Shown: piece by piece, positions 43,751-52,214 of the stretch | Position numbering within the stretch: position 1 is the stretch's first letter | How the letters are laid out: the number at the start of each line of letters is the position of its first letter | From: JBGLNJ01 sp041300525 | Lineage (GTDB): Bacteria > Chloroflexota > Anaerolineae > Fen-1058 | Length of the DNA: 64,000 nucleotides | Assembly (NCBI GenBank): GCA_041300525.1 | Contig: JBGLNJ010000001.1 | Location: 3,472,001-3,536,000, forward strand | Direction of reading: 5' to 3' | Translations under genes and position numbers: made by a program | Notes under the pieces: generated by a model | The model's input: the letters and a program-made list of their open reading frames with translations, nothing else | Told to the model about the DNA's origin: nothing | The model's database searches: none

Positions 43751-45301
43751 TCACGGGCGGGCCAACTCTTCTTCAACCAGCTTTTTATACGGTATGCACA
43801 GCTTTCCAATAATCTGGTCGGTCAGGATCAAATCGGCAGGAGAGGCGGCCTCTTGCTGGATGCACTGGCTGTAGCTGGCGAGCGCCTTTTCAAAAAGGGG
43901 ACGGCTACCCTCCTTGTTATTCTGGCGAAGCTGGGCATGGCCTTGAACATCGTAGGTCGCGCCCAGCGACAGGTAAGTCTGCGCCGTGAGCCGGTACTGC
44001 TCGGTGTTCTTGAGCGCATCCAATGTGCTCGACAGGTACTCGGTCGCAAGGACAAAAGCCGAGTCCGCCGCCGTATAGTCGGCCAGGTTGAGCAGCGTCT
44101 CGCCCTTCAAACGGTACACGATCCCGAGCGAATACATCGCTTCCACTTTTACCGCTGGCTCGGCCACCTCGAGCGCCTTTTGGTATTCGGCGATGGCTTG
44201 TTCCAGGTCGGATGCCTGGGTGCGCTCGGCTGCGCTCTGACGGTACGCCTTGTTCAGGTAAACGTCGCCCAGCCCCAGCCTGGCCCTGGCATAGTTGGGA
44301 TTGAGGCGCACGGCCTGCTCAAAAGCCTGCTGCGCTTCTTCGTCGCGCTTGAGCCACAGCGATTCCCGCCCGATGAAAAACCACAAGACTTCGTTGCCCT
44401 CTTGGCCCGTCGAGGCCAACTCGTCCTTCGCTTGCTGCAAGACGGGCAAGGCGCGGCCGGGATAGCCCAGCAGGTCGTACATCAGCCCGATGGTGAACAG
44501 CGAGAACTCGTTCGTCCACGAGTTCAGCCGGATCGTGATCGAGCGCCCCACAACCGGGTCGTTCGCTTTGTCAAGGAGCTGAACCGGGATGGCGCCAACG
44601 GGCTGATAGACGCCCACGATCTTGTCGGCTTCGGCGTCAATGCCCGCGCCGGGCGACACGTACACTTCGGGCACGAAACCAACTCCGCTGCCATCGGCGG
44701 GCAGGTTGCCATAGATGACCACGTGCGCGTTGATCCGCCGGGCGAGTTGGCGGGCGGCCTCCGCCCTGGCCTCGCGCGTCTCGCCGGGCACGAATCCGAT
44801 CCGGGCGCGCTTCCGGATCAGGTTCAGGCTATCGTGCCACAGTTGCGGCTGCAGGTCTTGGCGCACCTTGAAGGGCAAATTGTCGAACTCGATCGCAAGC
44901 CCATTGAACAGCCGCTGGCTGATCAGTTGGCCTCTGGGCGAGGGACGCACTTGCCCCCCCTGGCACTGCCCGCCAGGGCAAGTGTGCGCATCTACCTCGC
45001 CAAACTCGGCCACGGCGATGTTGAACAGCCCCGTCATGCGATCCGGCACCCACAGGTTCCACGCCAGGAAAGCAGAGCCGGCGACCAACCCCACCAGGAG
45101 GACGACCAGGACGATGGCCAGGCGGGCCGGGACGATCAGCGTGCCGATCTGGACGACGTTCTTGCCGACGACGACGCCGCGCGCGCCCTCGCCCACGTCG
45201 CCACGGATGACGTCGCCGCGGACGACGGCGTCGCGGACGACGACGTGTTCTTTGCGTCTGAAGAAGGAAGGCAGGCGCTCCTGCCAGCGTCTATTTTCCA
45301 A
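43751..45301 (-). CDS. Membrane-anchored TPR protein with a glycine-rich GARGVVVGKN motif
   Basis: 516 residues. N-terminal 50 residues: strongly patterned VVRDAVVRGDVIRGDVGEG and ARGVVVGKNVVQIG. One membrane helix at about 57-82 (LAIVLVVLLVGLVAGSAFLA). Then a Rossmann-like or FlgO-like domain (ARQLARRINAHVVIYGNLPA) and at least four TPR units (AQQAFEQAVRLNPNYARARL, AIAEYQKALEVAEPAVKVEA). The start overlaps the upstream gene by 11 nt. The glycine motif is shared with that neighbour, suggesting that the two proteins interact or share a partner. Confidence 0.75.
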   Translation of the reverse strand: MENRRWQERLPSFFRRKEHVVVRDAVVRGDVIRGDVGEGARGVVVGKNVVQIGTLIVPARLAIVLVVLLVGLVAGSAFLAWNLWVPDRMTGLFNIAVAEFGEVDAHTCPGGQCQGGQVRPSPRGQLISQRLFNGLAIEFDNLPFKVRQDLQPQLWHDSLNLIRKRARIGFVPGETREARAEAARQLARRINAHVVIYGNLPADGSGVGFVPEVYVSPGAGIDAEADKIVGVYQPVGAIPVQLLDKANDPVVGRSITIRLNSWTNEFSLFTIGLMYDLLGYPGRALPVLQQAKDELASTGQEGNEVLWFFIGRESLWLKRDEEAQQAFEQAVRLNPNYARARLGLGDVYLNKAYRQSAAERTQASDLEQAIAEYQKALEVAEPAVKVEAMYSLGIVYRLKGETLLNLADYTAADSAFVLATEYLSSTLDALKNTEQYRLTAQTYLSLGATYDVQGHAQLRQNNKEGSRPLFEKALASYSQCIQQEAASPADLILTDQIIGKLCIPYKKLVEEELARP

Positions 45302-46073
45302 AGCGTCGCTTGACCCAGCCCACTGCTACTTCGCCGGCCTTGCCGACGATCTTGCCCACCGCGGGCGTGGCGAACAGGCTCGTCAGGACCTCGGCAATCT
45401 GCGGGACGCTATCCAGCAACCAGTCTCCCACTTCCGTGATCGTGTTTGCGCTAGGCTTTTCATCCTCCTCCGTCTTGGCCAGTTCACCGTGTAAAAGTTT
45501 GAGTTGGAACTCGGCCATTTTCGCGGTGTTGGCATCCAGTTGCCCTTGCATTTGTTCAAGAGCGGCCATGACGGCCGCCATGCTCTGGTCAACGATTTGC
45601 TTATCGCCCGGCGTGGGCGCGCCTAGCACGTCATACACGCTCTGTGTGATGTTTTTGCCGACTGCCACGCCTCGAGCGCCCGCGCCCACCACCCCGATAA
45701 TCACATCTCCGCCAGCCTGGGCCGGGAGCTTGTCCCACCAGGCCTGGTTCTTTTCTTGTGTGGGCGCTGCCAACGACTCTGGTTCAGGCAAGTGTTCAGG
45801 CACTCGCCAATCAACGCCGGGTCGTAGTTCTCGACAACGATTCGCTAATTGAGAAACCTGGCTGGTTCGCTCGCAATAGGTCACAAGCTCGCGTGCTTTT
45901 GCTCCACGGGTTTCACCCGCGAGATTCTCATACTCTATGCCCAAATCGAAGCAGAGGCTCTTGATTTCGTCGTCGTTAAAGTATGTGGCGACCTTGTGCC
46001 GTAAATCCGCTCTAAATCCCCCGAAGAATGAACTCTCGTGGTCTGGGATGCTAGATGCAAGAGGTGAACCCAT
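45291..46073 (-). CDS. Effector-associated-domain (EAD7-like) protein with GARGVAVGKN motif
   Basis: 260 residues. Residues 20-95 match the EAD7 type of death-like adaptor domains found in bacterial NTPase-based conflict systems: LRHKVATYFNDDEIKSLCFD, LGIEYENLAGETRGAKAREL, VTYCERTSQVSQLANRCREL. Then DVIIGVVGAGARGVAVGKNI, as in the next gene, a Gln-rich coiled coil (MAALEQMQGQLDANTAKMAE) and a C-terminal amphipathic region with GKIVGKAGEVAVGWVKRRFG. EADs link sensors to effectors by homotypic contacts; a partner NTPase is not seen in the window. Confidence 0.72.
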   Translation of the reverse strand: MGSPLASSIPDHESSFFGGFRADLRHKVATYFNDDEIKSLCFDLGIEYENLAGETRGAKARELVTYCERTSQVSQLANRCRELRPGVDWRVPEHLPEPESLAAPTQEKNQAWWDKLPAQAGGDVIIGVVGAGARGVAVGKNITQSVYDVLGAPTPGDKQIVDQSMAAVMAALEQMQGQLDANTAKMAEFQLKLLHGELAKTEEDEKPSANTITEVGDWLLDSVPQIAEVLTSLFATPAVGKIVGKAGEVAVGWVKRRFGK

Positions 46074-46353
46074 TTTTTGCTTCCTTCTCTACGCGCCCTC
46101 CAGCTACTGTAGACATCACTTTGCCTCGCATCGGCATCAAATGCGCTTTCCGACCATCGCTGAACTGCCGCGCAGGGCCGCCCTTCTCTCGAAAAGTGTT
46201 TTCGAGAATAAAGAGACCGCCGCCGTCCTGCGTAGACGCCTTAAAGTCAATCGAGCTGATGCCGAGTCCCCGATGCTCGCCGAATCGGTCTTCGCCGGCC
46301 GCGACCCGCAGCGCGGGCGGAATACTGTCCAAAGTTTGCAAAGATTCGTTCAT
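46051..46353 (-). pseudogene. Cupin protein, N-terminal fragment
   Basis: From ATG: GEDRFGEHRGLGISSIDFKA and GGLFILENTFREKGGPAR are typical of small cupin_2 proteins, where PAR is normally followed by the metal-binding HxH. Here it is followed by unrelated QFSDGRKAHLMPMRGKV, so the fold ends at about 46165. The tail overlaps the EAD gene start. Confidence 0.6.
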
Positions 46354-46396
46354 GAATGCTTTCTCTATCCAGTGGAATTCCCGTACCCGGTTTCGT

Positions 46397-46948
46397 TCAG
46401 CGTCTCAATACGATGGGCATGAACACCGTTCCTACATCCGCCGGACAAGTAACCGTCCCATAGTTGGCCGACTTTAACCCGCCCGTTTCGGCAGCGCGGA
46501 TAACATAGTTGTAGGAATATCCAAGTTCCGGCACGCCGCTTGCCCCACGCCAGCCGCACGCGACTTTGAAGCCGGGCGTTAGCATGTCGCCGGGGATATA
46601 CATCGAGGTCTGAAAAAAACCGGCGTGATAAGCCCGTATCTGACCGTTGATGCTCGTCGTCATGCTGATGATGTATTGCGACGTGCTAGCCGAAACAGAC
46701 AAGTAACTCCATTGGAGGTAACAGGTTCCCACGCTGGCTTTATAGCAGGTTGGCCCCGGGCTCTCGATGAAAGAAATGTTGGGTGATTCCCCATCCGCCT
46801 GGATCTCGCGGCGAATCTGATCGGTTGGCTCTGGGATCAAACTGGGTGATGCTCCTTTGGAAGCATGCGCGACCAGCCCATTGGCCGCCATCGCCAACAC
46901 GATCACGGCCAACGCTGCCATTGCCAGACTGAGCCATTTGCGCGACAT
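46397..46948 (-). CDS. Secreted protein, paralogue A
   Basis: 183 residues from ATG; signal peptide RKWLSLAMAALAVIVLAMAA ending near VAHA. Mature part: ISFIESPGPTCYKASVGTCY, LQWSYLSVSASTSQYIISMT, GFFQTSMYIPGDMLTPGFKV, ACGWRGASGVPELGYSYNYV, SANYGTVTCPA, and C-terminal tail VFMPIVLRR. Six Cys. About half identical by eye to the next gene. The tail matches the '[YF][LM]P[LI]' endings of many Chloroflexota secreted proteins. Function unknown. Confidence 0.8.
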   Translation of the reverse strand: MSRKWLSLAMAALAVIVLAMAANGLVAHASKGASPSLIPEPTDQIRREIQADGESPNISFIESPGPTCYKASVGTCYLQWSYLSVSASTSQYIISMTTSINGQIRAYHAGFFQTSMYIPGDMLTPGFKVACGWRGASGVPELGYSYNYVIRAAETGGLKSANYGTVTCPADVGTVFMPIVLRR

Positions 46949-46964
46949 ATCGCTGGTCTCCCTT

Positions 46965-47504
46965 CTAAGGTGTAAACGCCGGACAATAAACCGTCCCGTA
47001 ATTGGCCGAGCCCAGGGCCGCCGAGTCCCTCGCGCGGATGGTATACGCATAGGCTTTGCCCAGTTCCGGGTTGCCGCCTGCGCCAGGACTGCCGCACGCT
47101 ACTTTGAAGCCCTGGCCCAGCATGTTGTAAGGCACATACATCGAAGTCTGGAAAAAGCCCTGCACGTGCGCCACCGGGCCAAAGTCATTCAGAGTAGCCG
47201 TCATCGTGATCATGTAGTTTGGACTCGCGTTGACGGCCAGGTAGTACCAGGTGATGTAACACCTATCCTGGCTTGGATCGGGCTGGTAACAGGTGGCGCT
47301 GGGTGATTCAATGAAACCGATGTTGGGCTGCTGCGGCGCAGTGCCCGCTTCAGGCGCGACAATCTCTCGCGCGCTTTCGCCTTGCGCCTCCCGATTGATC
47401 ACTTTCGGCCCAGTCGGCCCTTGCCCGCGCGCAACCCCAATCGCCACAAAAGCCGTCACGAGCATCAGTGCTGCTACTATCGTTGGAATGGTGAACTTGC
47501 GCAT
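46965..47504 (-). CDS. Secreted protein, paralogue B
   Basis: 179 residues from ATG; signal peptide KFTIPTIVAALMLVTAFVAI, cleavage near ARG-QG. Mature part aligns with paralogue A: IGFIESPSATCYQPDPSQDR, CYITWYYLAVNASPNYMITM, GFFQTSMYVPYNMLGQGFKV, ACGSPGAGGNPELGKAYAYT, SANYGTVYCPA. It lacks A's final VFMPIVLRR tail. Sixteen nt separate the two genes, so a tandem duplication in one operon. Confidence 0.8.
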   Translation of the reverse strand: MRKFTIPTIVAALMLVTAFVAIGVARGQGPTGPKVINREAQGESAREIVAPEAGTAPQQPNIGFIESPSATCYQPDPSQDRCYITWYYLAVNASPNYMITMTATLNDFGPVAHVQGFFQTSMYVPYNMLGQGFKVACGSPGAGGNPELGKAYAYTIRARDSAALGSANYGTVYCPAFTP

Positions 47505-47578
47505 TTCAAATCCTCCCTTGTAATTCAAGTTTTCTGATTGGCTTCCGCAAAGCCCCACCTGCACATACTGCGATCTTC

Positions 47579-47734
47579 TCATTTTCTGATCAGCGGCAAA
47601 TAGACCGGGCCTTGCACGCCATAGCCCAAAACGGCGACGACTTGTTCCTTCAAGACCTCGCGCGCCTTTTCCAGCGAAAACTCGTCGCGCGTGACGACGT
47701 CTTCCATCACTCCCCCAAAATTGATCTTTGCCAT
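47579..47734 (-). pseudogene. ilvC: ilvC start (42 codons) fused to a secreted-protein tail
   Basis: AAGGAGCAGGAA precedes ATG. MAKINFGGVMEDVVTRDEFS, LEKAREVLKEQVVAVLGYGV and QGP match the N-terminus and NADPH loop (GYGxQG) of ketol-acid reductoisomerase, placed right after ilvN as expected. Then the frame ends VYLPLIRK, stop, which is a typical C-terminal tail of secreted proteins and not part of IlvC. The join is at about 47610. About 290 residues of IlvC are lost. Confidence 0.82.
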
Positions 47735-47806
47735 TTCCTGCTCCTTGTAGGAATTATTGATATTTCAACTGAATCGGTCAAGACGATGAGCTAGTTTCTT
47801 CCAGTC

Positions 47807-48370
47807 TCAGTAAGCCATCCCTGGCGCCGTCAGCTCCTTGTGGCCGTTGCCGTTTCCACGGCCATTTCCATTCGCGCTGCCACTCGGCAGCACCGTGACG
47901 CCGCGCGCCATCGCCACGATGCCGGTGCGCACCATCTCGATGATGCCAAAGGGGCGCAGGACGTCTACAAAGCCTTCAATCTTGTCTTCGGCGCCGGTGA
48001 TTTCGATAATGAGCGAGTCGTTCGCCACATCTACGATGCGGGCGCGGAACACGTCCACCAGTTGCATAACCTCGGCCCGGCTCACGGCAGTGACATTCAC
48101 CTTGACCAGCGCCAGGTCGCGGCTCACCACGGGCGACGTCGCCAAGTCGGCTACCTGGATGACGTTGACCAGCTTGTACAGGTTCGTCGTCACGCGCTCC
48201 GCGTTGGTCTGGTTGCTGTCAATGACAATCGTCATGCGCGAAACCCCCGGCTGTTCGGTGTGACCGACGGTGAGCGACTCGATGTTGAACGCCCGCCGCC
48301 GGAACAGCGAGGCGACCCGGTTGAGCACGCCCGGCTTGTCTTCAACTAACGCGACCAAAGTGTGTTGCAT
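47807..48370 (-). CDS. ilvN: Acetolactate synthase small (regulatory) subunit
   Basis: 187 residues from ATG (HTLVALVEDKPGVLNRVASL). ACT domain at 1-75 (FRRRAFNIESLTVGHTEQPG, VSRMTIVIDSNQTNAERVTT) and a second ACT-like domain (ALVKVNVTAVSRAEVMQLVD, LIIEITGAEDKIEGFVDVLR). Binds branched-chain amino acids and adjusts IlvB. It overlaps the ilvB end by 25 nt with GAGGGG upstream. C-terminus has a Gly/Asn-rich tail (SGSANGNGRGNGNGHK). Confidence 0.93.
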   Translation of the reverse strand: MQHTLVALVEDKPGVLNRVASLFRRRAFNIESLTVGHTEQPGVSRMTIVIDSNQTNAERVTTNLYKLVNVIQVADLATSPVVSRDLALVKVNVTAVSRAEVMQLVDVFRARIVDVANDSLIIEITGAEDKIEGFVDVLRPFGIIEMVRTGIVAMARGVTVLPSGSANGNGRGNGNGHKELTAPGMAY

Positions 48371-50106
48371 GAGGCCCCTCTCAAATCTGTTTCCGCTGTT
48401 TCCGCCAGCACATCCACCGGCATCGGGCGGCGGATCATGGCGTGCAGGTCGGCCCCGGCAGGCACCATTGGGTACACGCTGTCCTCCCGCTCCACGCAAA
48501 AGTCAATCACCACCGCGCCATCCGTCTCTTGGGCCTGGCGGATTGCCGCTTCCACATCTGCGCGTTGAGTAACGCGCAACCCGGTGAGGCCATGCGCCTC
48601 GGCGATTTTGACGAAATCGGGGCTGCGCATGGGCGTGGCGGCGTAGCGGCGCTCGTAGAAAAACTCTTGCCACTGGCGCACCATGCCCAGGAAACCATTG
48701 TTGATGATGGCGACATTGACCTTGATGCCTTCCTGCGCCGCAGTCGCCAACTCGGCCTGGGTCATTTGGAAACCGCCATCGCCCACAATCACCCAAACGT
48801 CTTCGCCAGGGCAGGCGAACTTGGCGCCGATGGCGGCGGGCAGCGCAAAGCCCATCGTGCCCAGGCCACCGGAGGTGAGGTACGTGCGCGGCCGCTCGTG
48901 CTTGTAATACTGCGCCGCCCACATCTGATTCTGGCCCACGTCGGAAACGACCAGCGCGTCGCCTCGGGTGAAGCGCCACAGATCGTTGATCACGTGCGCG
49001 GCGTGCAAGCGGCCGGAATCGGGCAAGTTCTGAATGTCGCGCACCGCGCTATCGCCCTTCATCTCATCAATGTGCGCGAGCCACCCGTTGTGATGGCCGG
49101 TTTCAACATAGGGCATCAGTTGATTGAGCGTCTCGCCCAGATCGCCGATCAAGGCCAAATCCACGGCAACGTTCTTGTTGATCTCTGAACGGTCAATCTC
49201 GACATGAATCTTTTTCGCCTCCGGCGCGTAGGTCTTTAGGTTGCCGGTCACGCGGTCGTCGAACCGCATTCCAAACGCCAGCAGCAAATCGGCCTGCTGG
49301 ATAGCGTGGTTGACCCACACCTCGCCGTGCATGCCCATCATGCCCAGGTTCAACGGGTGAGACGCCGGAAACCCGCCGATGCCCAAGAGCGTCATCGCCA
49401 CGGGCGTGCAGGTCTTTTCGGCAAACTCACGCAGTTCGTCCATGGCGCCGCTCATCAAGACGCCTCGCCCGGCCAGGATCACCGGACGCTTGGCGGCCTG
49501 AATCATTTCGACCGCGCGCTGCAACTCTTTGGGCAGCGGGCGCAGATCAGGCCGGTAGCCCGGCAGCTTGATAGGGCTGTCGTCGCGAAAAGCGTCCCAA
49601 TCAATGCAAGCCTGCTGCGCGTCTTTGGCAATATCCACCAAGACCGGGCCGGGCCGACCGGACGCCGCGATGTAAAATGCCTCGCGGATCGTGCGCGTGA
49701 TGTCGTGCGCATCGGTGACCAAATAGTTGTGCTTGGTAATCGGCAGCGTGATGCCGGTGATGTCGGTCTCTTGAAAAGCGTCATAGCCGATGAACCGGCT
49801 CGTGACCTGGCCGGTGACGCAGACCATCGGCGACGAGTCCATCATTGCCGTGGCGATGCCGGTGACCAGATTCGTCGCGCCTGGCCCCGAGGTCGCCATC
49901 GCCACGCCCACCCTGCCCGAAGCGCGTGCATAGCCATCGGCCATGTGCGCCGCGCCTTGCTCGTGACGGACGAGAACGTGATGGATGGGATAATCTAGCA
50001 TCGCGTCATAGATAGGCAAAGTGGCTCCGCCCGGGTAACCAAAGACTGTCTTGACCCCTTCGCGAACGAGACATTCCCAAACGATTTGCGCTCCGGTGCG
50101 TTTCAT
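48346..50106 (-). CDS. ilvB: Acetolactate synthase large subunit
   Basis: 586 residues from ATG with GAGGAGG upstream. ThDP enzyme: VFGYPGGATLPIYDAML, RHEQGAAHMADGYARASGRV (catalytic Glu), MVCVTGQVTSRFIGYDAFQE, and the ThDP motif VIVGDGGFQMTQAELATAAQ with NNGFLGMVRQWQEFFYERRY. Condenses two pyruvates, or pyruvate with 2-oxobutyrate, for valine/leucine/isoleucine. Second enzyme gene of the ilv operon, after ilvD. Confidence 0.95.
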   Translation of the reverse strand: MKRTGAQIVWECLVREGVKTVFGYPGGATLPIYDAMLDYPIHHVLVRHEQGAAHMADGYARASGRVGVAMATSGPGATNLVTGIATAMMDSSPMVCVTGQVTSRFIGYDAFQETDITGITLPITKHNYLVTDAHDITRTIREAFYIAASGRPGPVLVDIAKDAQQACIDWDAFRDDSPIKLPGYRPDLRPLPKELQRAVEMIQAAKRPVILAGRGVLMSGAMDELREFAEKTCTPVAMTLLGIGGFPASHPLNLGMMGMHGEVWVNHAIQQADLLLAFGMRFDDRVTGNLKTYAPEAKKIHVEIDRSEINKNVAVDLALIGDLGETLNQLMPYVETGHHNGWLAHIDEMKGDSAVRDIQNLPDSGRLHAAHVINDLWRFTRGDALVVSDVGQNQMWAAQYYKHERPRTYLTSGGLGTMGFALPAAIGAKFACPGEDVWVIVGDGGFQMTQAELATAAQEGIKVNVAIINNGFLGMVRQWQEFFYERRYAATPMRSPDFVKIAEAHGLTGLRVTQRADVEAAIRQAQETDGAVVIDFCVEREDSVYPMVPAGADLHAMIRRPMPVDVLAETAETDLRGASCNTLWSR

Positions 50107-50150
50107 AATTCCTCCTCAGCGGGCATCGGCGCGAAGCGGCCCACCCACAG

Positions 50151-51860
50151 TCAGCTTTGCAGCACAGCGCCCGTGTCGGCGCTGGTGACAAAACGCGAAT
50201 AGCGGCGCAGCCATTTGCTCTGAATCTTGGTCTCAAACGGCGGCAAGGCCGCCAGCCGCGCCCGGATCTCATCGCCGGAAAGCCGGACGTCGAGCGTCCG
50301 AGCTTCTATGTCAATGTCAATCACGTCGCCCTGGCAGAGAGCGGCGATGGGGCCGCGCGCTGCCGCCTCCGGGGAGACGTGGCCGATGCATGCGCCGCGC
50401 GTCCCGCCGGAAAAGCGTCCATCGGTGATGAGCGCCACCTTGTCGCCCAGACCCATCCCCATGATGGCGCTCGTCGGGCTGAGCATCTCGACCATGCCCG
50501 GCCCGCCGCGCGGGCCTTCGTAGCGGATGACGACCACCTCGCCCGGTTGGACTTGGCCCGCCATGATACCGGCCATCGCGTCTTCCTGGCTCTCAAAGAT
50601 GCGCGCCGGGCCGGAGAACTGGCGCATGGCAGAGCTTACGCCGCCCGACTTGACGACTGCGCCTTTGGGCGCGAGGTTCCCGAACAGGATTGCCAAACCA
50701 CCGCGCGGCGAATGTGCGTTCGCTCGGCGACGGATCACGGCGTTGGGTACAACGGCGTTGGGTACAACGGCGTCGTCGTCTTTGATCGCCGCGCCCGCGA
50801 TGGACTCGCGCAGCGTTTTGCCGGTCACGGTGATGCGGTCGAGGTGCAGGCTGCTGCCACCTGCTTCCACCTCGTTGAGGATCGCGGGAATGCCGCCCGC
50901 GCGATGCACATCTTCCATATGCCACTGACCCGCCGGGCTGACCTTGCACAAGTGCGGCACGCGGTCGGCGACGGCGTTGATGCGATCCAGCGAATACTCG
51001 ATCCCGGCCTCGTGCGCAATGGCGAGCGCGTGCAGCACAGTGTTGGTCGAGCCGCCCATCGCCATGTCGAGCGCAAAAGCATCGTCCAACGCTTCGGGCG
51101 TGACGATCATGCGAGGAGTAATCTGTTTGGCGACGAGTTCGAGAATCAGACTGGCGGCGCGGCGGGCGAGGCTCTCACGTTCGGGGGTTCCGGCCAACGC
51201 CGAGCCATTGTACGGCAGCGCCATGCCGAGGACTTCCATCAAGCAGTTCATGCTGTTGGCGGTGAACATGCCCGCGCACGAACCGCAGCCGGGACAGGCA
51301 AAATCTTCCAGCATCTTGAGACGTTGCGCGTCAATCTTCCCGGCCTGATAAGCGCCCACGCCTTCGAACACCGAGATTAGATCAATGGGCTGCCCGTCCG
51401 GCGTCTTGCCCGCCGCCATCGGCCCGCCGGAACAAAAAATGGCCGGGATGTTCACGCGCACCGCCGCCATCAACATCCCCGGCACAATTTTGTCGCAATT
51501 GGGGAGGCACACCATGCCGTCAAAGCGATGCGCTTCGAGCATGGTCTCGACGCAGTCGGCGATGAGTTCGCGCGAGGGGAGCGAGTACTTCATGCCGATG
51601 TGGCCCATCGCGATGCCGTCGTCCACGCCAATCGTGTTGAACTCGAACGGGACGCCGCCCGCCGCGCGCACTGCATCTTTGACAATCTTGCCGAACGCTT
51701 GCAGGTGGACGTGGCCGGGGATGATGTCAATGTACGAATTGACGATGGCGATAAAGGGCTTGCCCATGTCGGCGTCGGTGACGCCGGTGGCTTTGAGCAG
51801 CGAGCGATGCGGCGCGCGCTCAATACCGCGCTTGATCTGGTCGGAGCGCATCTCAGTCAC
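50151..51860 (-). CDS. ilvD: Dihydroxy-acid dehydratase
   Basis: 569 residues. GTG start (AGGAGG 5 nt upstream) chosen over ATG 51851. Fe-S Cys motifs: VCLPNCDKIVPGMLM and ACPGCGSCAGMFTANSMNCL; also GGSTNTVLHALAIAHEAG, FSGGTRGACIGHVSPEAA and GDVIDIDIEARTLDVRLS. Dehydrates 2,3-dihydroxy acids in the branched-chain amino acid pathway. First enzyme gene after the attenuator; ilvB follows 44 nt later. Confidence 0.95.
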   Translation of the reverse strand: MTEMRSDQIKRGIERAPHRSLLKATGVTDADMGKPFIAIVNSYIDIIPGHVHLQAFGKIVKDAVRAAGGVPFEFNTIGVDDGIAMGHIGMKYSLPSRELIADCVETMLEAHRFDGMVCLPNCDKIVPGMLMAAVRVNIPAIFCSGGPMAAGKTPDGQPIDLISVFEGVGAYQAGKIDAQRLKMLEDFACPGCGSCAGMFTANSMNCLMEVLGMALPYNGSALAGTPERESLARRAASLILELVAKQITPRMIVTPEALDDAFALDMAMGGSTNTVLHALAIAHEAGIEYSLDRINAVADRVPHLCKVSPAGQWHMEDVHRAGGIPAILNEVEAGGSSLHLDRITVTGKTLRESIAGAAIKDDDAVVPNAVVPNAVIRRRANAHSPRGGLAILFGNLAPKGAVVKSGGVSSAMRQFSGPARIFESQEDAMAGIMAGQVQPGEVVVIRYEGPRGGPGMVEMLSPTSAIMGMGLGDKVALITDGRFSGGTRGACIGHVSPEAAARGPIAALCQGDVIDIDIEARTLDVRLSGDEIRARLAALPPFETKIQSKWLRRYSRFVTSADTGAVLQS

Positions 51861-52023
51861 ATCGTCCTCCTATTGCACCCCTTAAGGGTGTCCTTGGGAT
51901 TGGAGGATTATATGCCTCGCAAACGGCTTCCGTCGTCCAGCGCGCCTCGTCCGGCTCGGACGGTTCCTGGCTGGCGGCCACAGCCTCGTCCCACTGTGTA
52001 TCGGCAAAATGATCCGGGTTCAC
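51853..52023 (-). CDS. Small ORF between attenuator and ilvD
   Basis: 56 codons from GTG with GAGGAGG upstream: MNPDHFADTQWDEAVAASQE, acidic, then YNPPIPRTPLRGAIGG and a stop overlapping the ilvD start by 8 nt. The good ribosome site and overlap suggest translation, perhaps coupling to ilvD. No homology recognised. Confidence 0.5.
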   Translation of the reverse strand: MNPDHFADTQWDEAVAASQEPSEPDEARWTTEAVCEAYNPPIPRTPLRGAIGGRCD

Positions 52024-52039
52024 GTTTCCTCCTCGCAGA

Positions 52040-52075
52040 CAAAAAAAGAGCCGCCCCGTTTGGTTGGGCGGCTCT
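52040..52075 (-). terminator. Attenuator terminator of the ilv operon
   Basis: Perfect 10-bp stem AGAGCCGCCC/GGGCGGCTCT with a 9-nt loop, followed on the minus strand by seven or more T. It lies after the leader peptide stop (29 nt) and before the first structural ORF: the position of a leader-peptide-controlled terminator. Confidence 0.88.
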
Positions 52076-52103
52076 CGCATTTTCTGGCCTAGTTAGCTTG
52101 GTT

Positions 52104-52214
52104 TTACTTGATTCTGACGCTTTGCTTTGCCAGCCCAACCGAAATCAGGTTCTCAAGGACGAGAACCTCAATAATGACGATCACAAGAGCGAGGCTGGCA
52201 AATAGACTAGTCAT
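52104..52214 (-). CDS. ilv leader peptide rich in Val, Ile and Leu
   Basis: 36 codons: MTSLFASLA, then LVIVIIEVLVLEN, LISVGLAKQSVRIK, stop. About 18 of 36 residues are Val, Ile or Leu, with the run LVIVII-EVLVL. Begins about 11 nt after the predicted transcription start and ends 29 nt before a terminator hairpin, followed by ilvD-ilvB-ilvN. This is the classical arrangement where ribosome stalling at branched-chain codons prevents termination. The ribosome site is weak (GGAAAAATA). Confidence 0.8.
   Translation of the reverse strand: MTSLFASLALVIVIIEVLVLENLISVGLAKQSVRIK

Noticed and set aside
43853..45313. 486-codon plus-strand ORF opposite the TPR gene
   Set aside because: Shadow rich in Arg, His, Leu and Gln; the minus-strand TPR pattern and membrane helix are clearly the real coding.
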